Below, one piece after another: positions 1-8,500 of a DNA stretch of 20,449 bases. Source of the stretch: an uncultured Pseudomonadota bacterium (lineage in GTDB: Bacteria > Myxococcota_A > UBA796 > GCA-2862545); assembly GCA_937891875.1 (NCBI GenBank), contig CALATR010000147.1, positions 1 to 20,449 of the forward strand. The letters are read 5' to 3'. The notes below the pieces were generated by a model, which saw nothing but the letters and a program-made list of their open reading frames with translations, was not told the DNA's origin and did no database searches. The translations under genes and the position numbers were made by a program. Numbering within the stretch: position 1 is the stretch's first letter; each line of letters opens with the position of its first letter.

Positions 1-1
1 C

Positions 2-757
2 GGCAACAACAGCGCCAGCAAGACCAACGGCGGCGTCACGGTCGACTACAGCTACGGCACGTCCATGGCGCTCGCGAACGGCGACGACGAGATCGTGCTC
101 GCCGACAGCTCCAAGCTGGGCACCATCTACGACGAGATCGCCTACGACGACGGCGCCACCTTCCCCGATGGGTCCGGCGCCTCCGCCCAGCTGAACGACG
201 ACACCTGGGACGCGGGCGACAACGACGACGGGTCGAACTGGTGCCTGGGCACGGCGTCCTACGGCGACGGCGACCTGGGCACCCCCGGCGCCGACAACGC
301 CGTCTGCAAGGCGGCCACGTTCAACCTGGGCCACGACACGGCGCTCGGCGAGACGTCGGGCCACGCGGCCAACTTCTGGCTGGGCTCGAAGCTGGTGGTG
401 ACCAGCCCGGTCACCCTCGACAAGTTCGGCCTCATCGCCCTGTCGAGCGGGCAGAAGGTCAAGATGGCGCTCTACTCCGACGCGTCAGGGGCGCCGGGCG
501 CGCTCATCGCGGAGACATCGGCGCACACCCTGGCGAGTGCGCGCCTGGAGATGGACGTCACCGACGTGAGGCTGGCGGCCGGGACCTACTACATCATGGC
601 CATCTACGACTCGACCGCGAAGATCTCGTACACGACGTCCACGTCGGCCACCGTCTGGTACAAGTCGTACACCTTCTCCAGCTCGGCGCCGGCGCCGTTC
701 GGGAGCGCGTCCACGTACACCGGCCAGGAGTTCGCGTACTACCTGGTCGTCTACTGA
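2..757 (+). CDS. Secreted lamin-tail-domain protein, 5' partial
   Basis: The reading frame is open from the left edge, so the protein starts outside the window and 251 residues are visible. The first ~100 residues look like the C-terminal half of a lamin tail domain (LTD), an Ig-like fold found in eukaryotic lamins and in many secreted bacterial proteins. Visible hallmarks are NGDDEIVL, the Asp/Tyr-rich DEIAYDDG, a fP..sGaS-like stretch, the SNWC motif and the closing DLGTPGADN followed by Cys. The remaining ~150 residues are a Ser/Thr- and aromatic-rich beta domain (GQKVKMALYSD, AGTYYIMAIYD) resembling the jelly-roll or DUF4082-like modules of cell-surface proteins. There is no C-terminal sorting signal; the protein simply ends in YYLVVY. 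An extracellular adhesive or scaffold role is likely, but the catalytic part, if any, lies upstream. The ATG at 65 is internal and is not taken as the start. The gene converges with the pyrophosphatase gene at a 4-bp gap. Confidence 0.8.
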   Translation, partial: GNNSASKTNGGVTVDYSYGTSMALANGDDEIVLADSSKLGTIYDEIAYDDGATFPDGSGASAQLNDDTWDAGDNDDGSNWCLGTASYGDGDLGTPGADNAVCKAATFNLGHDTALGETSGHAANFWLGSKLVVTSPVTLDKFGLIALSSGQKVKMALYSDASGAPGALIAETSAHTLASARLEMDVTDVRLAAGTYYIMAIYDSTAKISYTTSTSATVWYKSYTFSSSAPAPFGSASTYTGQEFAYYLVVY

Positions 758-765
758 GCGCTCAG
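754..765. other. 12-bp palindrome holding both convergent stop codons
   Basis: CTGAGCGCTCAG is a perfect 12-bp palindrome. It contains the TGA of the lamin-tail gene (755-757) on the plus strand and the TGA of the pyrophosphatase gene (762-764 on the minus strand). Both messages therefore end in the same symmetrical sequence. There is no T tract, so I do not call it an intrinsic terminator. Confidence 0.5.
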
Positions 766-1313
766 CCCCAGCCGCGGACGGTCTGCTCCTTGCGACGGTA
801 GAGCTCCATCGCCTCGATCACGACGGCGGTGGCGCGCTTGTGGCCGTTGAAGGCGTCGACCTCCACCTGCTTGCCCTCGAGATCCTTGTAGGTCTCGAAG
901 AACTTCTGGATCTCGCGGAAGAGGTGGGTGGGCAGCTCGTTGATGTCCTTGTAGACGGCCATCGACGGGTCGGTGGTGTGCACGGCGATGATCTTGTCGT
1001 CGCGCTGGCCCTCGTCCATCATGTGCATCACGCCGATGGCGCGGGCGGTCAGGATGGACAGCGGCACGACCGGCTCGGTGCCCAGGACCAGCACGTCCAG
1101 CGGGTCGTTGTCGTCGCAGTAGGTGCGGGGCAGGAAGCCGTAGTTGCAGGGGTAGTGCACGGCGCTGTAGAGCACGCGGTCGACGCGGAGCAGGCCGGTG
1201 GGCTTGTCCAGCTCGTACTTGACCTTGCTCCCGCGGGGGATCTCGATCACGACGTTGAAGTAGTTCTCGGCGTGATGGGTGTCGTTGGGCAGGTCGTGCC
1301 AGGGATGGGCCAC
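762..1313 (-). CDS. ppa: Soluble inorganic pyrophosphatase (family I)
   Basis: Cytosolic enzyme that hydrolyses PPi to two phosphates, pulling forward PPi-releasing reactions. The length of 183 residues is normal for family I. Family landmarks are visible: EIPRGSKVKYE (residues 24-34), the metal-binding DNDPLD with Asp68, Asp70 and Asp73, and a second acidic cluster DEGQRDDKIIAV starting at Asp100. The start is GTG at 1311-1313, with GGAGG upstream at a 6-nt spacing. The gene lies 24 bp downstream of the asparagine-synthetase-like gene on the same strand, so the two are probably cotranscribed. This is sensible because ATP-pyrophosphatase-type synthetases release PPi. The identification is secure; the operon link is inferred from spacing. 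Confidence 0.96.
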   Translation of the reverse strand: MAHPWHDLPNDTHHAENYFNVVIEIPRGSKVKYELDKPTGLLRVDRVLYSAVHYPCNYGFLPRTYCDDNDPLDVLVLGTEPVVPLSILTARAIGVMHMMDEGQRDDKIIAVHTTDPSMAVYKDINELPTHLFREIQKFFETYKDLEGKQVEVDAFNGHKRATAVVIEAMELYRRKEQTVRGWG

Positions 1314-1337
1314 GGGAACCTCCGAGTGGAGCGTGAC

Positions 1338-3182
1338 CTACTGGTCCGTCGTCGACACGTCCAGGGCCTGCAACCACGCGTCCAGGATGAACAGCGACCA
1401 GCACTGGAGCCCCGCTCCCTGGACCTTGCCGACCCGGTGGACCAGGGTGCGGACCGCGTCGGGCCGGAACAGCGTGGTGCGGTCCTGCAGGCGCTTGGCG
1501 CGATCCTCGAGGAACAACCGGCCAGGTCCGGCGAGCCAGCTGTCGAGCGGGGCGGGGAGGCCGCGCTTGGGGCGGTTGACGAGGGTCGCCGGGATGACGC
1601 CGTTGAGCAGCGCGCGCAGGGGCCAGCGGGTGCGCAGGGCACCACCACGTCGGCGGATCTTGAAGCTTCCAGGCAGGCTTGCGGCCGCCTCGACCACGCC
1701 CCGGTCCATGAGCGGGAAGCGGATGTCGAGCCCGGCGGCGGCGGCGGTGCGGTCGGCCTGGGGCAGGGCGCGCTCGCGGAGCCAGGAGCACAGGAAGGCG
1801 TGGAGCACGGCGTTGACCGGGTCGGTGTCGAGGTCCTCGTAGAAGCGGACCAGCACCTCGTGGCGGACCCACGGGCGCACCTGGTCGGCGTCGGTGAGCA
1901 GGGCGCGGCGCTCCTCGGTGTCGAAGAGGCGGCTGCCGCCGAGCTCGAGCGCGAGGCCGTACAGGTGCATGGCGTCGACCGGGCCGTGGCCGGTGAGCAT
2001 GTGGGCGGCGGGGCCGCGCATGGCCCGGGGCAGGCGGCGGACCGCGCTGGTGCGCCGGAGCCCGCGGGTGGCGGCGTCGAGCATGCGGCCGCCGAACAGC
2101 TCCTCGCCGCCGTCGCCGGACAGGACCAGCCTGGCGTGGGGCTGCACCTGGCGGGCGAGCAGGAGCTGCAGGATGCTCGCGGGGCTGCCGATCGGGTGGC
2201 CCAGCGCGTGCACCGTGTCGTCGAACGCGTCGGCCAGCTCGGCGGAACCGACCACCACCTCGTTGTGCTCGAGGCCCAGCAGGCGCGCCACCCGCCCGGC
2301 GAAGGGCGTCTCCGGGTTGTCGTCGTCCGCAAAGCCGACCGTCCAGCTGGGCAGGGCCTCGCCGAGCTCGGCGGCGGCGGCGGCGATCGCGGTCGAGCCC
2401 AGCCCGCCGGACAGGTAGAGCGCTGCGGGCGCACCGCTGGCCAGGCGTCGACGGACCGCGTTCAACAGCCCGCTGTGCAGGCCCTCGATCGCGTCCTTGC
2501 TGGAGGGAGCGGTCGTGCCGGCGGGGGCGTAGGGCACGTGCCAGTAGGCCCGGGTGGACACCCCGTCGCGGCGGTAGCGCAGCCAGTGGGCGGCCTCGAC
2601 CTGCTGGACCCCCCGGATCAGCGTGCGGGGAGCGTGCACGACGCGAAAGGCGAGGTACTCGGACAGCGCGGGTCCGGACAGCGAGCGGCCGACCCACGGC
2701 ACCTTCAGCAGGGCGGGCAGCTCCGACGCGAAGGCGAAGCGATCGCCCTGTCGGCTCCAATACAGGGGGCGGACTCCGAGGCGATCCCGCACCAGGTGCA
2801 GCTCCTGCGACCGGCGGTCCCACAATGCCGCGGCAAAGTCGCCGTCGACGTACTGGGTGAGGCTCGTGCCCCACCGCCGCCAGGCCAGCGCGAGCGCCTC
2901 CACGTCGGTCAGATCCGTCCGCGCGTCACCCGCCGCGAGGGCCACCTTGAGGTGGTCGTAGATCCAGCCGTCGAGCAGGACCACCACGTCGTCTGCGACC
3001 AGGGGCTGGCGCGAGCGGGTGGGCACCAGCTCCCGGCGCCGGTGCGCCAGCGCGATGGGTCCCTCGACGAAGGTGCCGTCGCCGTCCGGGCCACGATGGG
3101 CCAGCGCGGCAGAGGCTGCGGCGAGCGCGTCCAGGTCGGGCGGATCGTCGTCGAAGTGCAGGATGCCGGCGAGGCCGCCCAA
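1338..3182 (-). CDS. Asparagine-synthetase-like protein with degenerate active sites
   Basis: A 614-residue protein with the AsnB layout: an N-terminal class II glutamine amidotransferase domain (about 1-200) and a C-terminal PP-loop synthetase domain (about 230-600). Kept signatures are HRGPDG (29-34), RDRLGVRPLYW, ELFGG, the GLDIRFPLMD stretch and RPKRGLPAP. Several catalytic positions differ from true AsnB. The nucleophilic Cys after Met is Gly2 (start reads M-G-G-L-A-G-I). NGEIYN is DGWIYD (71-76). SGGLDS is SGGLGS, with Gly262 in place of Asp. The Lys in the K-x-x-L-R segment is Gly513. The TTG at 3180-3182 is the only plausible start: GGAG lies 5 nt upstream and it aligns exactly with the family N-terminus. 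Glutaminase activity is very unlikely. The protein may be an ammonia-using or repurposed ligase (beta-lactam synthetase also lacks this Cys), or a pseudoenzyme. I give no gene symbol because asparagine synthesis is doubtful. Confidence 0.85.
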   Translation of the reverse strand: MGGLAGILHFDDDPPDLDALAAASAALAHRGPDGDGTFVEGPIALAHRRRELVPTRSRQPLVADDVVVLLDGWIYDHLKVALAAGDARTDLTDVEALALAWRRWGTSLTQYVDGDFAAALWDRRSQELHLVRDRLGVRPLYWSRQGDRFAFASELPALLKVPWVGRSLSGPALSEYLAFRVVHAPRTLIRGVQQVEAAHWLRYRRDGVSTRAYWHVPYAPAGTTAPSSKDAIEGLHSGLLNAVRRRLASGAPAALYLSGGLGSTAIAAAAAELGEALPSWTVGFADDDNPETPFAGRVARLLGLEHNEVVVGSAELADAFDDTVHALGHPIGSPASILQLLLARQVQPHARLVLSGDGGEELFGGRMLDAATRGLRRTSAVRRLPRAMRGPAAHMLTGHGPVDAMHLYGLALELGGSRLFDTEERRALLTDADQVRPWVRHEVLVRFYEDLDTDPVNAVLHAFLCSWLRERALPQADRTAAAAGLDIRFPLMDRGVVEAAASLPGSFKIRRRGGALRTRWPLRALLNGVIPATLVNRPKRGLPAPLDSWLAGPGRLFLEDRAKRLQDRTTLFRPDAVRTLVHRVGKVQGAGLQCWSLFILDAWLQALDVSTTDQ

Positions 3183-3245
3183 GGTCGCTCCGCGGAAGGG
3201 CTCGCAGGGTAATCCGATCCGGCCCCGGCGCGATAGGCTGCCCCC
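3183..3245. promoter_or_regulatory. Divergent promoter region, asnB-like / tamA
   Basis: These 63 bp separate two divergent starts (TTG at 3182 on the minus strand, GTG at 3246 on the plus strand) and must hold the start signals for both, unless these lie inside the genes. The tamA side has no Shine-Dalgarno site. The GATAGGCT just before the GTG could be a -10-like element of a leaderless or short-leader transcript, but no matching -35 element is clear. Confidence 0.3.
3188..3191 (-). promoter_or_regulatory. Shine-Dalgarno site deciding the TTG start
   Basis: GGAG on the minus strand lies 5 nt before the TTG at 3182. No ATG or GTG lies in frame between this TTG and the divergent tamA start. 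The site supports TTG initiation and therefore the absence of an N-terminal Cys in the asparagine-synthetase-like protein. Confidence 0.65.
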
Positions 3246-5573
3246 GTGCCAGTCCCGCGCCCACTCCGCACCCTCGCCTGTTTGCTCGCCGTGCTCCTCG
3301 TTGTCTCGGGGTGCACGTCCGCGCGGCGCAAGGTCGACGGCGACATCGTGCACAAGGTGGAGTTCGAAGGGCTGGGACCGCCCTTTGTCCGACCCTTCTC
3401 GAAGGCGGAGCTGCGGGCGGCCATGGCCCAGAAGGAGAGCGGGTTCGGGGTGCGCACGCCGGGGCTGACCTGGGCGGCGCGGGCGGTGCGTCTCGACCGG
3501 GACATGCTCGACGACGACGCCTACCGCCTCGAGACCTGGCTCGCGCACCACGGCTACTTCGACGCCCGGGTCGAGGGCTTCCACATCCGCCGCAAGCGCC
3601 CCCAGCGCTTCGATCGCGAGGGCCTGCTCAAGAAGGCCGGCGTGGTCGTGGTCACCGCGCACCTGACCTTCGGCGAGCCCTCCTTGGTCCGCGAGCTCGA
3701 CGTGGCCTGGCAGGACGACTTCGCCGATCGCTTCTGGCGCAACACCCAGGAGGGCGTGTGGTCGCGCACGTCCTACCTGCAGCCAGAAGACCCGTTCAAC
3801 CTGGACTACGTCGACTACTCGGTCGCCGATCTCGTCCAGCGCATGCAGGAGCACGGCTACGCCTACGCGGACGCCGAGGCGCAGATCGACGCCTACCCGG
3901 CGGAGCACACCGTCGACGTGGTGGTCGAGGCCACGACCGGCCCCCCGACCACCATCGGCGAGATCACGATCGAGGGCAACGATCGCCTCGATGAGGCCCA
4001 GATCCGCGACGTGCTCAAGCTGAAGCCGGGGGTGAAGCTCTCCCAGTACGAGCTGCGCGAGGCCCAGCAGCGGCTCATCGCCACCAGCGTCTTCAGTTTT
4101 GCCCAGGTGGAACCTGATCTCTCGGACCCAAGCCGCCGGGAGGTGCCGGTCCGGGTGCAGCTCAAGGAGGGCCACTTCGGGCGGGTGCGCTCCGGCGGCG
4201 GCGTCGTCTACGACGGCACGACCATCACCCCCCGCGTGCGCACCGACCTGTCGCACTACAACATCGACCAGCACCTCGGGCGTCTGGAAGCCTCGGTGAA
4301 CGCCGGTGTCGGTGTGCCGCTGCAGGGCGGCTTCGACGCCAGCCGCATCCTGTGGGGCTTCTCGGTCGGCTACACCCGCTCGCGGGTGTTCAAGCCAGCG
4401 GGCTCGCCCAAGCCGTCCAAGTGGGACTTCACTTCCGAGCTGTCCTTCCAGCGGGACCTGCTCGCGGGCCAGCTGCTCTACAGCCGGGCGAAGGTCTCGG
4501 CCGGCCTCGCCCACCGGTTCACCGACAGCGTCATCCTCAACTTCGGCCCCGAGGTCGAGCTGACCCGGCTGGGCGCGGGCAGCCTGTTCTCGAACGACGA
4601 GGCCGACCTCACCGAGCTGGACAAGCTGCTCGTCACCGCCACCTACGGCGGCAATCCGTCGTCCGTGCGCAACCCGTTCCTGCTGCCGACCCTCAAGGCG
4701 CGGATCCAGATCGACTGGCGCAAGGGCGAGAAGGGCAGCAACGTCGCCCTCGATCCGCGCGGGGGCTACTTCTACCAGTTCGAGGTGCGCCAGGCGATCC
4801 CGCTCACCACCGACGGCTTCCGCTTCACCGACCTGTACGGCGAGGCCCGCTTCTACCGGTCGCTGCTCTCGCCGAACAAGCGAGAAGTGCCCTACACCCT
4901 TGCACTTCGGCTCAAGGGGCGCTGGCTGCCTGGCCCGGCGAACACGTTCCAGGATGCCATCCCCTACAACCAGCGCGGCTTCCTCGGCGGCTCCCAGGAC
5001 ATCCGCGCCTTCCGGATCAACCAGGTCGGCCCGTACGACTGCGTCTGCCTCGCCCAGGAGGAGGATCTGGTCGAGGGCCCGTTCTGGCCCTTCACCCGCA
5101 AGACCGGTGGCACCCGGCTCGAGCCCAACCCGACCTTCCTGCCCCGTGGCGGGCGCTTTGCCGGGCTCATCTCGGGGGAGGTCCGCCGCCGCTGGCCGTC
5201 CGGACGCGGCATGGCGCTGTTCGGTGACGTCGGCCTCCTCGCACGGTCGAAAGAGGAGTTCCTCCCCACCAACTGGCCCCACTCCCTGCGGCTCGGGGCG
5301 GGCATCGGCTTCCGCCAGGCGACCCCCATCGGCCCCCTGCGCGTCGATCTCGCCTTCCGTCCCCGCTACCCCGAGGACGGCTCCCCCCAGCGGTCGGCGG
5401 ACTACGTGGAGCCGACCGATCCGTCCGATCCAAACTACTATGTCGGTCGGTACTACGGCTGTGACGACATCCCGGACAGCCGCATCCCGACCCGGGCGGT
5501 GGGCCTGACGCCGTTTGGCAAGGACCAGCCGGTCATCGTCAACCTCGCCATCGCCATCGGAGAGGCGCTGTGA
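3246..5573 (+). CDS. tamA: TamA/BamA-family outer-membrane protein with lipoprotein signal
   Basis: A 775-residue Omp85-superfamily protein. In the family, TamA forms an outer-membrane barrel that works with TamB. The N-terminus is a lipoprotein signal peptide (RPLRTL, then a hydrophobic run ending V-S-G-C23), so the mature protein would be acylated at Cys23; classical TamA is not a lipoprotein. POTRA-like repeats follow. The last is clear at about residues 235-295 (IGEITIEGNDRLDEAQIRDV and on), typical of the POTRA beta-alpha-alpha-beta-beta pattern. The C-terminal ~470 residues form the surface-antigen barrel, with RGFLGGSQDIRAF (from Arg577) matching the conserved lid-loop motif. The protein ends IGEAL, where family members usually end in Phe or Trp. 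The start is GTG; an in-frame TAG at 3234 excludes an earlier one. The stop overlaps the tamB start (GTGA), indicating translational coupling. TamA is favoured over BamA because of the adjacent tamB. Confidence 0.87.
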   Translation: MPVPRPLRTLACLLAVLLVVSGCTSARRKVDGDIVHKVEFEGLGPPFVRPFSKAELRAAMAQKESGFGVRTPGLTWAARAVRLDRDMLDDDAYRLETWLAHHGYFDARVEGFHIRRKRPQRFDREGLLKKAGVVVVTAHLTFGEPSLVRELDVAWQDDFADRFWRNTQEGVWSRTSYLQPEDPFNLDYVDYSVADLVQRMQEHGYAYADAEAQIDAYPAEHTVDVVVEATTGPPTTIGEITIEGNDRLDEAQIRDVLKLKPGVKLSQYELREAQQRLIATSVFSFAQVEPDLSDPSRREVPVRVQLKEGHFGRVRSGGGVVYDGTTITPRVRTDLSHYNIDQHLGRLEASVNAGVGVPLQGGFDASRILWGFSVGYTRSRVFKPAGSPKPSKWDFTSELSFQRDLLAGQLLYSRAKVSAGLAHRFTDSVILNFGPEVELTRLGAGSLFSNDEADLTELDKLLVTATYGGNPSSVRNPFLLPTLKARIQIDWRKGEKGSNVALDPRGGYFYQFEVRQAIPLTTDGFRFTDLYGEARFYRSLLSPNKREVPYTLALRLKGRWLPGPANTFQDAIPYNQRGFLGGSQDIRAFRINQVGPYDCVCLAQEEDLVEGPFWPFTRKTGGTRLEPNPTFLPRGGRFAGLISGEVRRRWPSGRGMALFGDVGLLARSKEEFLPTNWPHSLRLGAGIGFRQATPIGPLRVDLAFRPRYPEDGSPQRSADYVEPTDPSDPNYYVGRYYGCDDIPDSRIPTRAVGLTPFGKDQPVIVNLAIAIGEAL

Positions 5574-8500
5574 GCGGGGAGGGGAGCGAGGACGACGCTC
5601 CGTCCGCGACGCCCTCGGGTCCGGAACAGGCCGAGGACGTCGTCACCGCGGTCACCGAGGTCACCGAGGCACCGACGGAGCCGGCGAAGAAGAAGAAGAA
5701 GGGCAAGGGCCGGCGGATCCTGTCGCGGCTCGGGTGTGGCGGACTCGTGGTGGTGGGCCTGCTCGGCGTGGCGCTGTGCGGCGTCGGCGGCTGGCTGCTG
5801 ACGCCCGGCGGGCAGGACCGGATCACGTCCGAGGTCGAGGGTCTGGTCACCGGCTTCATGAGCGAGGGCGAGCTCGAGATCGGCTCCCTGCGCACGAACC
5901 TCCTGTCCTGGATCGAGGTGGACGACGTCGCGCTCGAGGACGGCAGCGGGCGGGCGGTGGTGTCCCTGCGCCACGCCCGCGCCGAGCTGCAGCTGCTCGA
6001 TATATTTGGTGGAACCGTCCACATCACCAAGCTCGAGGCCGAGGGGCTCGACGGTGACCTGCAGATCGACGAGGACGGCAACCTGGACATCGTGCGCATG
6101 TTCGCGAGCGAGCCCGACCCCGACGCGGCCCCCTTCGAGGGCCTGCCGGTGGACCTGCTGTTCGAGAACATCGCGCTGACCGACAGCCACGTGAAGCTCA
6201 CCGGGCCGGACCTGAACCCCATCGAGGTCGACGACCTGTCGCTGCTGGGCACCTTCGATGGCAGCGGCCTGCGCTTCGAGGTCCGCGACATCGACCTCGA
6301 CGGCACGATGGTCTCCCCCGACCCCGGCCCGCTGCGGGCGGACGGCAGGGTGGTGTGGGCGGGCAGCGGGCTGGAGGCGGTCGATCTGACCGCAAACCTG
6401 CGTGAAAACGCGATTGTCGCCAAGGGGCATGCGCGCGACCTGTGGGCCACCGGGGAGGCGGTCGACCTGACGCTCGAGGTCACCCGACTCGACCTGCCGG
6501 ACATCAACGGCTTCGTCGACGCCGGGCTCACCGGGCGGGTCGGCGGGGTGGTGACCGCGAAGGGCACCCTGTCCGAGCTCGCCGTGAAGGGCACGCTCTC
6601 CGGTCAGGGCGAGACCCGCGGGAACATCGTCATCGACGCCACCGCCGACGTGAACGAGCCCTCCTGGGACGGCACGGTCGACGTCGATGGCCTGCGCGTG
6701 GACGACCTGCTCGCCGCCGTCACCGATCCCCTGCCGGTGTCGGTGAAGGCGCAGATCTCCGGCTCCGGCGCCACCTGGCCCGATGACGTCGTCGTCAACG
6801 CGACGATCCTCGACGCGAAGACCGACTTCTGGGACATCGAGGTCACCCGGGCGAGCGCGGACGTGTTGCTGAAGGAGGGCATCGTCGAGCTGACCGGCAT
6901 CGACGTGGCCGGTCCCGTCGGTCAGATCGGAGGCACCGGGTCCTTCGACGCGGTGGAAGGCGACCTGCACCTGGAGCTGACCGGCCAGCAGCTGGACCCG
7001 AGCCACCTGCGCAAGCTCAACGTGCCCGTCGAGCTGGACGGCACGCGGGGCACCGCCGACGTGGTCGTGGACATGAACGCCTACGCCGAGGAGGTCGACG
7101 TCGTGGTCGAGGGGACCGCAGACGTGAGCCCGTTCTACTGGACCCGCGACATCCGCGCGCAGCGCGTCCGGGGCAGCTACCGGGTGCACGTCATGGGGAC
7201 CGACGTCGACGTGGACGCCGACGCCAACGGGTTCGGCGTGCTCGCGTACGGGGCGACCGTGGACCGGGCGAGCTCCGACGGGATCCGGGTCGAGGTCCGC
7301 GAGCAGGGCGTGCAGTGCAGTGGCGGAATCCAGGCGAGTGACGCCCTCTATCCGTTGATTCCGGACAGCCTGGTCGCCGACCTGGGGCGCGGCGTGGAGC
7401 TGGACTCGGGCACCGGCAGCTGGTCGGTGGACGTGCCCTTTGGCGAGGACGCCGAGATCGTCGTCAACGTCGACGTGGAGGCCGGATCCCACCGCCTGCT
7501 GCGCTACCCGGGCCAGACCGGCACCATCCACTTCGGCATGCTCGGCGACCAGGCCGAGATCACCGCCAAGCTCGACGCCAGCTCCATCCGCCGCCTGGCC
7601 GACCTGGACCTCGCGCTGGACCTGAACACGCTCCAGTTCACCTTCGACACGCTGCAGGTGGCGCCGGAGCCGCGCCAGACGTGGACCGCGGTGCCTGGCG
7701 GCGGCTTCCGGGTGGACGGCCTGGGCGTGACCGACCTGTCCCTGGACCTGCGCTCGGCGGTCGGCGAGCTGGACGTCAGCGGAACTGTCGGGCTCGAGGG
7801 TCGGCAGGACCTGCGCGTCGAGGTCTACGATCTCGACCTGGAGGCGGTCGCACGCCTGCTGCCCATGTGGATCGACGGGCTCGAGGGCTACGCAGGCGGG
7901 ATCGTCACCCTGGGCGGTACAGCAAACGATCCCGATCTGGACGGCGAGATCGAAGTGGCCGACGTGGCGTGGACCCAGCCCGCCACCGACGAGGACCCCG
8001 CGTGGCAGGTGGTCCGGGGTGTTGGCGCCCGGCTGACCCTCGACGGCACGGCGGACCGACTGGGGGTGCGCGGACGGGGCTTCGTCGACGGCAACCCCCT
8101 CGCCGACATCGACACCTCCCTGCCGGTCACCCTGGCCTTCGACCGGGCGGGCTTCGACCCCCGCGGCGACGTGTCCGCCGACATCCTGCTGCTGTCGGGT
8201 GGGCTGACCCGCTTCGGCGAGCTGCTGGGTGTGCCCCTGCCCCAGGACGGCTCGGTCCAGGCCCAGCTGGTGCTCCAGGGCACGCCCGTGGCCCCGGTCG
8301 GCAAGCTCACCCTCGACGCGTCGGTCCCGGTTCAGGGGCTCGACGGCAAGGTCGTGCTGGACGCGCGCCTCGACAAGCGGGCCGACGGCGAGCTGACCTG
8401 GCGCGCTCACGCCAAGGAGGGCGGCCAGCAGCGCCTGTCGCTCACCGGCAGCGGCACCACCGAGGTCGATCGCGTGCTGGTCTGGGCGCTCGAGGGGGGC

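Noticed and set aside
65..67. ATG at 65 as the start of the lamin-tail protein
   Set aside because: The frame is open back to position 2, and the lamin-tail domain already extends upstream of this Met.
840..3212. Plus-strand 790-codon open frame opposite the ppa/asparagine-synthetase-like pair
   Set aside because: Its composition is a Val/Gly/Gln/His-rich shadow, and both genes on the minus strand have clear family motifs.
3183..5282. Minus-strand extension of the asparagine-synthetase-like frame through tamA
   Set aside because: The frame is open only because it mirrors the GC-rich tamA codons. The family N-terminus and the Shine-Dalgarno site place the start at 3182.
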